Source of the DNA: Setophaga petechia
Lineage: Eukaryota; Chordata; Aves; Passeriformes; Parulidae
Direction: 5' to 3'
NCBI GenBank assembly: GCA_024362935.1
Contig: JANCRA010000012.1
Location: 7,068,001 to 7,132,000 of the forward strand
DNA: 64,000 nucleotides
Of this stretch, positions 44,201 through 54,838 are shown in pieces (within the stretch, counting starts at the first letter, position 1; each line of letters starts with the position of its first letter). The notes below the pieces were generated by a model. The model worked only from the letters and a program-made list of their open reading frames with translations. It did no database searches and was not told where the DNA came from. The position numbers and the translations under genes were made by a program.

Positions 44201-46151
44201 GGATGGCAAGGCATGGCCAGGAGGAGTGCCAAGGGATCCGCCAGGTGCCAGGGCTGCTGCAGGCACGGGCTCTGCTGCCCTCCCCTCACTGCACTTTGCT
44301 CAAGTGTCCCCCTCTTCCTTCTGCTCCTCCCTGCACGTGGCTTTGGCTGGTACAGGCAAGGAGGCTTTGGCTGCTCCTCCCTGACAGGCAAGGAGGTACC
44401 AGCTCCTCTCCCTCTGAGCTCCTGTCTCCAGAAGTAGATTAAACTTGAAGAAATGAAGGGATTATCCATTTCAAAGTTCCCCAACAACCATCTAAAGGTG
44501 AAAAGCCTCAAAGGATTGCTCATCATGCCTCTGCATGGAGGAGGTAAGTTTTTACACTGCTGTTGAGGGAGGACTTGCAGTCCCCACACATGCTGTCAGC
44601 TGCAAAAACCCAGCATGGATAAAGGAGCATCATTTTGCTTTAGTCCTCTCTGCCTGGATGACAGGTATCTGATGTGCTGGTGTCTCTCATCACTGGAGTT
44701 AAGAGCAATTTTCATTCTGTGAGCCAGCTGACATGCACTAGCAGGAAGTGACCTGTACCCCAGGGGTGCACACTTCTCTCATTTTGCAATGGAAGGAGCC
44801 TGAAAACCTTCCTTGAAGAGCAATGTCTGGAATTAGAAAAGGCTGTGGTAGGTAAGATGTGGCAGAGGGGGAACACATATCCATGAAAAGTCCATCCAGC
44901 AGTGTCTGGTGGCTGTGTATCCCCCAGGATGTCACATTCCTGGCCTTCCCCCAGCAGCTGTGTGGAAGCTGTTAACTGTTCCCCACGGTGAGCTGCTGGG
45001 CTCAGAGATGCTGAACAACATCTGATTCAGCTCAATGTGAAGCTCGTTCAGCTCAGGCTGGCATGGACATGTCCTCTCCACAGACCTGATGCTCACAGGA
45101 GCAGCCAAAACCCCTACCAGAGCTACAGCCCTTCCAGGCATCCATTTACCATCTTTGTGGCTTTTGGGGCAGAAACTCTGCCAGTGTCACCTCTCAGCAG
45201 GGCTCATCTGAAAGCAGGATGTCAGGGACTTGGGTCATGGCCTCTTGGAAACGTGGGGAGCCCCTTGAGAAGATTATCCTGCAGATCTGTTCTCACTCAC
45301 TTGCTCAGCTGGCACAGCAACCTTGCCTTCCCCACTGGAAGCCTTTCCACTGAAAGAGAAAACTCAGTGCTGCTTTCTGAATCCCACAGAGGGCAAGATA
45401 AATCCATCTGCAGGGGAGAAAAAAAAAGCAGAAATAAAGTGTGCAAGTTTTTCAAACAGCTTTTCCAGGCACCTGACATCAGTTGCCCATGTCTGTCCTG
45501 CCTGCAGCTGCTTCCAGAAGTTTTTTGCCATTCCCATATCTGTCCTGGAAGAAGTTGTCTCTCTGCTGTTTGGAGATTGTGGGCACCAGCAGCAGCTTGA
45601 GAACAGTCTTGGACTCAGGAGCTTCAGCTTTACCTGCTTACTGTGTCAGGCTGTCACCATCAGGAAGGCAGAGCCACCTGGCTGGGTTTCTCCTGCACTG
45701 AGCGGGGCAAGTTCAACCAACAGCTGCTCAGGGACTCAGCTTCATCTGGTGCCAGTGGTCATGGAATGGAATGGCCTAAATATACTCTTTCATCTTCTAG
45801 CTAGAAACAAAACAGGAAAATTGTCCTTCCTCTTACCCTGCCTCCCATAAGAGAAGGAGTAAAGGAGAGCACAGATTCCTGAAGCATTTGGAGAGGGTTA
45901 AATATTGTCAAAGACTGACCAGGCTTTGTATTCAGCCATCCCTGCTCTCCCTCCAGAGCTCCTTGTGCCTAACAGCACTGGCCACATCCATGGTGCTCAT
46001 ATCTCCCATGGGCATATTTTGCAGCAGAGTTTTGATTCCATGAAGTGGGTGTTAGCTTCATCCAGTGTGAATAATTTTGAAGGTGGGACTGCAGGTTCCC
46101 TCCTCTGCCCTGATTTGGAGATGCCCTGAGGCAGACGAACCTATACACTCA
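41221..46151. other. Non-coding DNA between LTRs A and B
   Basis: Holds the 52-bp minisatellite, a T-rich low-complexity stretch at about 42,120-42,230 and imperfect short duplications near 44,330-44,400. No retroviral internal sequence joins the two LTRs, which are inverted and have different target duplications. Confidence 0.6.
41561..41716. repeat. 52-bp minisatellite, three copies
   Basis: Three exact-length 52-bp units at 41,561-41,612, 41,613-41,664 and 41,665-41,716, differing at only a few positions. Each holds 'ctgcagggcaggac' and 'gagctgggaccagcag'. After it comes a short imperfect 'agccatgcagagcc' repeat. Because 52 is not a multiple of three, the unit reads in successive frames, which creates the apparent repetitive proteins here. 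Confidence 0.95.
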
Positions 46152-46530
46152 TGTCACAAGCATATTTTATGAAAAATCTTTTTGCTAGGACCTTTTTCTC
46201 CTGAGAAGCTGAGAAGCTTCAGCTTCTCCATTTTTTGCTGCTTTGGAATGTGATTTGGAGAATTGTTTACCCAGCATGTGAAATTGCTTTTACTTGATGA
46301 CCAATGGCAGCCACCTGTGTCGAGGCTGTGAGCAGTCACAAGATTTTATCATTCCATTCCTTTTCTTGCCAGCCTTCTGATGAAATCTTTTCTTCTATTC
46401 TTTAGTAAGTTTTAATATATCATTTTCTTTTAATATAATATATCATAAAATAATTGATCAGCCTTCTGAAACATGGATTCAAGATTCTCATCTCTTCTCT
46501 CATCCTGGGACCCCCGAGAACACCACCACA
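46152..46530 (+). mobile_element. Solo LTR B of the same family, TSD CACTCA
   Basis: 379 bases beginning TGTCACA and ending CCACCACA, flanked by perfect 6-bp repeats CACTCA (46,146-46,151 and 46,531-46,536). It is opposite in direction to copies A and C. By eye it is the most diverged copy, yet its duplications are intact. It has no gag, pol or env remnant beside it. Confidence 0.9.
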
Positions 46531-49500
46531 CACTCACACAGAGGCAGCAGGGGGATTAGGGACAGATTTTTGAAGCCTGTGTCTGCTCTCCTGGTGCTGA
46601 AGGAGCCAGGATCTAGCTAGCAGAGCACAGGGCTTTCCTCAGCAGCAGAGCAAGCTGTGCTTAGATCCCAGAGATCTGGGTCCCTTCGATTCTTCTTGCA
46701 AGTGAAATCAAATGCTTTGCAACTTACTTCACAAGGTACCTGTGGGAGCAGAATCTGACATGCTGCATCTCTCCCTAAAACTAACATGATCCTACTGCAG
46801 TGGAACTCTGGGGGATTAGCAGCACTTAATCACACAGTTCTTTGAGCAGTATAAATCTTCCTGTACTCAGGCTGAAGAGTCACAAGTTAATGACAAATAT
46901 TTGTTCTCTCTAATGTGTGTACCAAGGGAGGAGTGCCCAGCTCCTTCCAGCTTTCCTCCTCCATCCCTCTGACAGCTCCAACACCACCTGCTCTTAGAGC
47001 AAAGTGGGCACAAGAATAAAATCCATGCTGATTTTTTGGACAGGCAGGCAATACAGGCTTGTAATGTGAGAACATGCACTTTATTTTTAAGTACAGTGAA
47101 GAACTTGGGCACACCTTGTTGCAGATGGAGTGGTGCATTTCACTTGAAACAGAGAAGCAGCAATATCCTTATTGATATAAAACATGAGTTTTAAAACATT
47201 TGATAGTAAATACAACAGTGATTTAATGAATTTGATGGCAAGGTGCACTTGGTGATTTGCTGCATAGAGGACAGAGTAGCACAAATCTGTCAGGGAGACT
47301 CTCCCTTTGAGTTTTGAGGTTCAGAAAGACCCTCTTGCATTCTAAACTCCTACTCTGAGCAGAGTTTAGGGATGGCTGGATCCAGACTTAGTCCCAAAGT
47401 TGATCAATTGTTTATGTGTAAAGCATTTTACATGTACAATCAATCCCTTTAATCACTGAGCTAACATTTCAAAGTTTCAGAAAATCTAAAAAGAAAGCAT
47501 TTAATTCTTTCCACCAGGCTGTCTTCCCTGTACATTGCTGTTATTCTACCACCTTTCCTTCAGGACCCCACCCTTCACAAGGGTCATTGCTCAAATTCCC
47601 TGGGAGCCAGGACCAGCCTCACAGGCTCCCCCTGCTTCACCTCAGCTGTCAAGGACCTTCAGCACTCTCCTCTGCCTCCCAGGCTGTCCCAAAAATGGCT
47701 CTGACTCCCCAGCAGCTCTTCTCCTCCTTCTCCTCCTCCTCCTCATCATCATGTGCTCACCCCTCTCCTTCATCTGTAAAGACAGATATAGCCTGTGTCT
47801 CCCTTTGCCAAAGCCTGTGAGTGCTGGATCATCCTGCCCTTCTCTGGTCTGCTCCCACTAAGGAAACAGACAAAATGAAGTGTCTGCTTTTCTTGTGTGG
47901 ATTTCAGCTTATGAAAAGTTCCAGCACAGTTGATCACAGGTGCAAATAGCTCACAGTGAGGACACTGGAAGGGCTGACTGGCCAGCTGGTCTCACCCTGC
48001 CAGGCACAGTCAGAGTGATCACCAGCTGATGGAAAAAGATGCATTTGCATCCCTGGGGCTTCAGACTGAAACACCACAGTCCAGAGAGGTGACCAGATCC
48101 CAGGCTCCCAGGAATCTGTGGTGGCAGGGAAATAGCATGAAAAGAAACCCAGAGGGTGTTTCTCAATAGCAGTGTCACCCTGCTGAGTGGCACCAGTGTG
48201 CTGCTGAGCCATGTGCACCTCCCGGTGCTGTCCCCATCTCTGGGATGGCAGAGATGGTTTTGTGTGGCCATGCTGGGACCCTCTGCACAGCATGTGCACA
48301 AGTAGTCACATCCCACAGCCCCATCCTAGGGTCTCCACAGCACCCTTCAGATGGGCCTAGGCCAATCATTTACACCCTTTGGGTTCCAGGGGGGTGTGGT
48401 TTGAGGTTTTGTTTTGCTTTGCTCTTTTTTTCAGTAGTGAATGAGCAGTTCTTTATGCTGTAATTATGGGAGACAGTTGAATTTCTACAGCCTTGCTCTG
48501 GCAAGACAGACATGTACTATCTGTGCTCTCATTCCAGCTTGTATGTGCATGGTCTGTGGTATAAGGGGCTCCTGAGCCACATGAGTACCAATGAGCTCTG
48601 CAACATGAATGATGATAGGTACAGGTGATTAATAAGGTTCAGAAAAATTCATGTCTTTGAAAGTTCAGGATTGACGCTGCTCCTGTACAGAGAATAAATG
48701 ACCTATGTAAACTTTGTCCTCAGCTTTCCATTAGCTTACATTTGCTAATGTTTCTGCTCCATGTAAGTAAAACTGATAAAAATTCATGAAAAGATCACGA
48801 ATATAATATATACACTGTTATGGATATCTAAAGTTTAATACTATCTGTGAATATTGGTGGCAAGATTTGGACTCTTTTTAATGACTCTTTTTGTAAGGCC
48901 ACACTTAAAAAATCTGTGATTTAGAAAACACTTTACAGGCAAATTATTAAATTTTCTAATTAAAAAAAAAAAAAAGAAAAAGAAAAAGTCCACCTTCTAA
49001 AGAGCTTCATTGGCTATTCTTTGAGAGATCAAGCAGTTATTCAAATGTTGTTATCATTGTATTAAAAGGTAGAGCAAGTCTAGCATGATTAATTTTCCAT
49101 GTATTGAGTAGAAGGGAATAATTAGAGTGTGCTTCATACCAATTGACTGCAATGGCTTTCTAATTAAGTAGATGACTGCAGAGCTTCAAATGAGATTCAA
49201 AATTAATTTTTATATATGAATTTGGCCAGACCTACTTTAAGAACCATGAAGACAGATTGGTCAGAAGCTTTCTTTTGATGTCAATCAGACTGCTATTTTG
49301 GAAATGGGCGTTTTATCACCAGGGTGGCTCTTTTGCAGTGGCTTTTGCCTCTACCTGGTGGCTGGAAGATGAATTGCAAGATTCTCAGGGGTGTTTTTGC
49401 TTGAAGGCAGGCAGTATTTTTGGACAAGAATATATATGAACATGAAAAGCACTCTAAAATTTTACCATTTGACTTATCTTTTTTCCCCGCCCCACAGTTG

Positions 49501-51813
49501 GGTCAAGTAATTATTGGAAAAAACTAGTCATGTGGATATGTGAAAAAATAAGGTTCATTCATCTCAGCAGTCATGGCTCACATATCTATAAGATTCCTTT
49601 GAAACCATCAACAGACAAGCAAAACCCAAAAGACACAGTCAACTCGATTTTCAAAAGGCATTGGGTAAATCCTGCAACAACAACTTGTGAAATAGCTGCC
49701 ATGGATTAGGAGAGAGTGTTTTCATGTGAGCAAGCAATTGGCAAAACCCAGGGATTTCAGCATTATTCACAGGCAAGGGGAGTCCCAGCTGGAGTCCTAC
49801 ACTGACATATGCTGCAGCTCCTCTGAGCAACCAGCTTCTACAAAACCCCCAAATGAAGGTTTAATAGACATATTATAGGGAAAATAGACCTTCTGGGATA
49901 TTGAGTAAAGTCAGTCAACTGTATGCAACTGTCCAAAATAATAAGGACAAAACTTATTTCAGCAGTTGCAGAAGGGTTTCAGAATGCACAGAAACTGGAC
50001 AATAAAGTGGCAGGTGAAATTGCAGATAAAAGACAGAATAGTTTAAGTCAAACCCATTAACAAGCCCAGCTGTAGCCTCCAGTGTGCAGAGATAAAACCT
50101 GAACAAGCTATTGCAAATCAAAACAAGATACACAGTTCTGGGCCCACATTTAAAGGCAAATATAAATGTGAAAATATGTTACAGAAAAAACTGCAGCCAT
50201 TACCCTGAAAATAAATAACTGGGGGGTGGGAACTGTGTGCATGAATTCTTGAGCAGGATGGAGAAAGGGAGCAAAGAACATTGTCTGAGGGTGTTTGCAA
50301 CCCTGAGCAGGTGGCAGATGCCACAGGGAAGGAAGAGGAGGGTTTCTCACACAATGAACGCTGAAGTTCCACAGCAGTTTGTGGGAGGATGCCAAAGTTT
50401 GCACAGTTCAAAACAATCAGCCAAATTCCTGGAAGAAAAATCCATTTGTCACTATTGAAAATGAAGGTGTTTTTCTGGTCAGGAAGTCTTTGGACCGCAA
50501 ATAGTTGCAGCCTGCAAGCACTTCCATGAAATACCAGCACTTTCCTGTCACCTCTGTTTGCTCTGCCTGCAGGACCTGTCATTGCCAGAGACAGGGTAAC
50601 AGGCCAGGAAGCTCTTTGGTCAGTTTATTCTTGATTTTTTGGTATCATTTATACCCATTACATCTTGCATTTGAAGGAAAACACCAAAGGTTCCTGAGAA
50701 TTTGCTGGAGCACATCTCATCTCCCACTAGGTGACATTTCAAACCTCAGCAGGAGTCATTTACAGTGTCTATAACAGGAATGGAGATAGCTAGCCAGAAA
50801 AGCCTCAACTAAATGTGAAATAGGGCTAAATTCCTTTATATTACTAAGTCCACAGTGTACAACAAGTGCTACACTGAGAAACTGCAACAAATTCCCATAG
50901 TATGTGTACTTAGGAAGTCTGAACAGCACATACAGCTCACCTTAATTCTGGCATACTCTTGTGAGCTTGACTTTGCAAAGACAGTAAAGTTCATTTAATT
51001 TGTTTTCTTGTGTTTTTTTGTTAATAATTAGTAGAAGTAATTTTTTAAATCACCAAGACTTTACATTTGTAGTGTACACTTTTACAGTGTGGGATGATTT
51101 TCCTTCATCAGACCCAGTATGGCTCAAGCTGCTCTCTTCCTGTTGATGTAGGCAAAGCCTGCCCAGACATGGAAACAACCCATTGGAAGGTTTTGTGTGC
51201 CAGCACCTTTCATTCAGATTGTGTCCCAGAGCAGTCAGTGCTCCCCCAGCCCTGAAGGCCTGATCATGGCCCATGGTGAGCACTGGTGCTTCACAGGCTC
51301 AGCCCTCAGGCGCTGAGCACCCCCTGCCATGGCCCCCACCTGTGGGCATGGTCTTCACTGCACAGCCAGCCTTGAGCAACACCAAGAGCAGGAGAACAGG
51401 TCTGTGTGGCTTTCAGATAAGCCAACAGCAGCAGACAAACCTCTGCAATGGCACTGCTGGTTACAGCAATACAGAGGCAATCCAACCCAAACAGAGAAAC
51501 TGGGCTCAGAGCTGCCAGCACACACCATGCCAGCTGTGATTATCATATCCCAGCATACCTCAATCAGCAGAACTGTCAGTGGATAATAGAACATTCTAGA
51601 TGAACAGCACCAGTGAGGGCTGCCAGGGAGGTCCCCCCAGCCCTCCATGTGTTTGATGTGCCATCTGCTCCTGATCAACCACTGTAGTACTGCAAGCTCA
51701 TGCCCCAAGCAGCTCCAGTTGTGGGATTCAGACTCTGAGGGAGAGGGAAGACCACAGAGAAATGCTTCATTAGGAGCAACCATGTCTCTTGGATCAGCCT
51801 GCCACCACCTCTG
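46531..51813. other. Non-coding DNA between LTRs B and C
   Basis: Includes a short TCC-rich run near 47,727-47,745 and A-rich low complexity near 48,960-48,990. The stretch at about 49,000-49,250 is AT-rich with several TAATTA-type homeodomain motifs. No coding evidence. Confidence 0.55.
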
Positions 51814-52193
51814 TGTGCTGGTGTTCACAGGGGTCTTAGGATGAGGGAAGAGACGACGATCTGACTCCATGTTTCAGAAGGCTTGATTTATTATTTTATT
51901 ATATATATTATATTAAAGCTATACTAAAAGAATAGAAGAAAGCATTTCATCAGAAGGCTACCTAAGAATAGAATAAGAATGATAACAAAGGCTTGTGACT
52001 GACCGAGACAGTCTGGACCGCTGACTGTGATTGACCATTAATTAGAAACAACCACATGAGACCAATCACAGATGCACCTGTTGCATTCCACAGCAGCAGA
52101 TAATTGTTGTTCACATTGTGTTCCTGAGGCCTCTCAGCTTCTCAGGAGAAAAAATCCTAAGGAAAGGATTTTCCATATAACATGTCTGTGACA
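51814..52193 (-). mobile_element. Solo LTR C of the same family, TSD CCTCTG
   Basis: 380 bases with TG...CA ends and perfect 6-bp flanking repeats CCTCTG (51,808-51,813 and 52,194-52,199). It shares with the other copies the 'gactccatgtttcagaagg' block, the AT-rich middle with TATA-like and polyadenylation-like motifs, and the 'cagcttctcaggagaaaa' block. It has no internal sequence. Confidence 0.92.
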
Positions 52194-52626
52194 CCTCTGC
52201 ACACCCAAAGAAGGCTGTGCAGTGACAGTGACAAAATGCAGTGCCAGCCCTGACCCTGGGCAGCTCCTACAGCAGTTCCTGGTTTCACTTGGCTCTGTAT
52301 TACAGGGGGATGGGATGGCTTGGCACAGGCTGACTGCAACCCATGACAACCATCCTGAAAAGCTCAGTACCAGGTAGAAAGCCTGACAGATTATGAGGCT
52401 ATTGTGATTTTCCACTTTGCAACCACTATCTACTGCAGCATTATATCTCAGTAAGTCCAAAGATATTGGTTTCAGATGGGACCAGAAGAAAGGGAACACT
52501 AACTGATGATCTCTCCTGGCAGTTTCATCCCTCTCTTCTGTTCTGCCTCAGTAATTTACCTGGCTCTGTCTTCCTTGCCCTGTTTTATCCTGCTTTTTAT
52601 CCACTATTTGTTGTCCTGTTTTGAAC

Positions 52627-53275
52627 CACAGAATAATTGAATTTGGAAAGGACCTCCAGAAGTATCTGGTCTAAGCCTCTGATCAAAAAAGGTCATCTAC
52701 AGCTGGTTGGCCAGGCCTACAGTCAGATGTCCTTTGAGTATCTCCAGGGGCAGAGACTCCACAAGATGGGGAATCCTGGGCAGCCTGTGCCAGTGCTCAG
52801 TCACCCTCTCAGTGAGAAGGTGTTTCCTTGATGTTCAGAGGGAATCTCCTGTGTTTCAGTTTGTGCCCATTGGTTCTGTCAGTGGGCCCTGCTGAGGAGA
52901 GCCTGGCTCTGTCCTCTCTGCACCCTCCCTCCAGGTATCTGTATAACCTGATGAGATCTCCCTGAGCCTTCTCTTCTCCAGGCTGAACAGTCCCAGCTCA
53001 CTCAGCCTTTCCTCATGGGAGCAGTGCTCCAGCCCTTCCATCATCTCCAGGCCCTTCTCTGGGCTGTCTCCAGCACATCCATGACTCTGCTGTACAGGAG
53101 AGTGCAGAACCAGACCCAGCACTCCAGGTGTGGGCTCCCCAGTGCTGAGCAGAGGGGAAGGATCTCCCTGACATCCTTCTCCTGGCAATACTCTGCCTGG
53201 GAGGACACCAGTAGCTCCCTTTGCACTGCACAATCCCAGGGGAGTAACACTGCAGAGCTCACCTGGGAAGAGATG
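52627..53275 (-). mobile_element. CR1 LINE 3'-end copy, the longest in the window
   Basis: About 650 bases of CR1 tail in reverse orientation. It starts with 'cacagaataattgaatttgg' and contains the blocks 'tgggcagcctgtgccagtgc', 'cttctccaggctgaacag' and 'ctcactcagcctttcctca', ending in the 'cccagcactccaggtgtggg' region. Open frames on both strands here are broken remnants or chance. It is not an active element. Confidence 0.92.
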
Positions 53276-54347
53276 ATCCATTGAAAGAAACAGCCACCAA
53301 GTCCCGACCAATGGATTAGCAAGGGTAACCACTTCTGTATTTTAGATAAATGCCACCTTGAGGCTGAACAAACCATCTGATCAAAGTTACAGCATATGAA
53401 AAATGCAAGGACTTTCCAAGACAGCCTTGCCTCAATCCATATGAGGATTTTTGAAGGAATTTTGAATAAATTAGAGATGGGATTTTTGAGTTTTTTAGAT
53501 GTTGTGATTTACTTTTCTTATCTTCTACATAGGTAGGAAGGGTGAGTTTGGTTTACATCTTTATTGCATGGTTCAGAAGGTCACAAGACTACAGGTGGAG
53601 ATCATGGATTAAAACAGGAAGCAATCTTGGTTGTAGAACAGTAAAACACAGATACAGGGCAATATGTCTTCAGCAACCCAAATATAAACACATCTCTGGC
53701 ATCTGCAGGTTTATACAGCATGCAGTTGGGTGAGAAAGCAAAAAAAGAATATGAAAACAAGATCAAAGGTTTCCCTTCACCCCCTTTCCCAAGAAGCAAC
53801 CCATTAGCACCCAGTGATACCCATCCATGAGAAGTGCAGCATCCCGCACTCCAGCTCTATGCCCCATGCCTACCCCAGGACTGTTCCCTGTCCCAGTCTG
53901 TGCTGACAGCATGCTCTGTAGGTTAAAATTTTCAGAATAAGACAGTTTTGACAACCTTTTTCATCAGTGACAGTGGCAGCTGTGGGAATACTTTTACTTC
54001 TAAGTCTTTCAGCCTCCTCATAGTTCAGAGAATATTTCATTTTCTCTGCTGTGGGTGGAAATGGAGATCAGCACTTTCTAATGTTAGAGCAGTGCTCTCT
54101 GCATGAGTAGCAAAGAGCCCCAGTGTTTTACCCACAGTCTGCAACACCCAAGGGCACCCTGCATTTCTGTGACATGACATGGCAGGAGGTGCAACTAACC
54201 AAAGAGGCAGCAGCTAAGGGTGATGCTGCACACTCCAGTAGGAATGGTTAGAGATATTCCCAGAGGAGTTTTTTCACCTGAAAATATGTTTTGGGCCCCT
54301 GAGGACGATGAAATCATCAAAATGGCATTTATAGCTGAAGGTCAGGT
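53276..54347. other. Non-coding DNA between the long CR1 copy and LTR D
   Basis: No recognisable feature. Open frames are short and without similarity. Confidence 0.6.
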
Positions 54348-54732
54348 TGTCACAGACATGTTTTCTGAAAAATCCTTTCCTTAGGATTTTTCCTACTGAG
54401 AAGCTGAGAGGCCTCAGGAACAAAATATACACAATGGTTATCTGCTGCTGTGGAATGCAACAGGTGGGTCTGTGACTGGTCTCATGTGGTTGTTTCTAAT
54501 TAATGATCAGTCACAGTCAGCTGGCTTGGACAGAGAGTCCGAGCCACAAGCCTTTGTTATCTTTCCTTCTTATTCTGTTCTTAGGCAGCCTTCTGATGAA
54601 ATCCTTTCTTCTATTCTTTTAGTATAGCTTTAATATAATATATATAATAAAATAATAAATCAAGCCTTCTGAAACATGGAGTCAGATCCTTGTCTCTTCC
54701 CTCATCCTTGGACCCCTGTGAACACAATCACA
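54348..54732 (+). mobile_element. Solo LTR D of the same family, TSD TCAGGT
   Basis: 385 bases starting TGTCACAGACATG and ending ACAATCACA, flanked by perfect 6-bp repeats TCAGGT (54,342-54,347 and 54,733-54,738). The middle holds a TATATAATAAAATAATAAA-like stretch that could supply both TATA and polyadenylation signals, the basis for the sense direction. It is closest by eye to copy C, in inverted orientation about 2.2 kb away. Confidence 0.92.
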
Positions 54733-54744
54733 TCAGGTCAGGAA

Positions 54745-54838
54745 TTGTAGAATCATCAAGGCTGGAAGAGACCTTTTAGATCATCAAGTCCAACAGTCAG
54801 CCCAGTACTACCCCTGTACCCCTAAACCACTGAACTGC
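54745..54838 (-). mobile_element. CR1 LINE 3'-end fragment next to a solo LTR
   Basis: The stretch 'gtagaatcatcaaggctgg' followed by 'aagagacc' and 'tcatcaagtccaac' is a CR1 3' end in reverse orientation. It starts within ten bases of the right target-site duplication of the solo LTR at 54,348-54,732, so the LTR appears to have landed at the edge of this older repeat. Confidence 0.75.

Noticed and set aside
40831..46530. LTRs A and B as the two ends of one provirus
   Set aside because: They are in opposite orientation, each has its own target duplication, and no retroviral internal sequence lies between.
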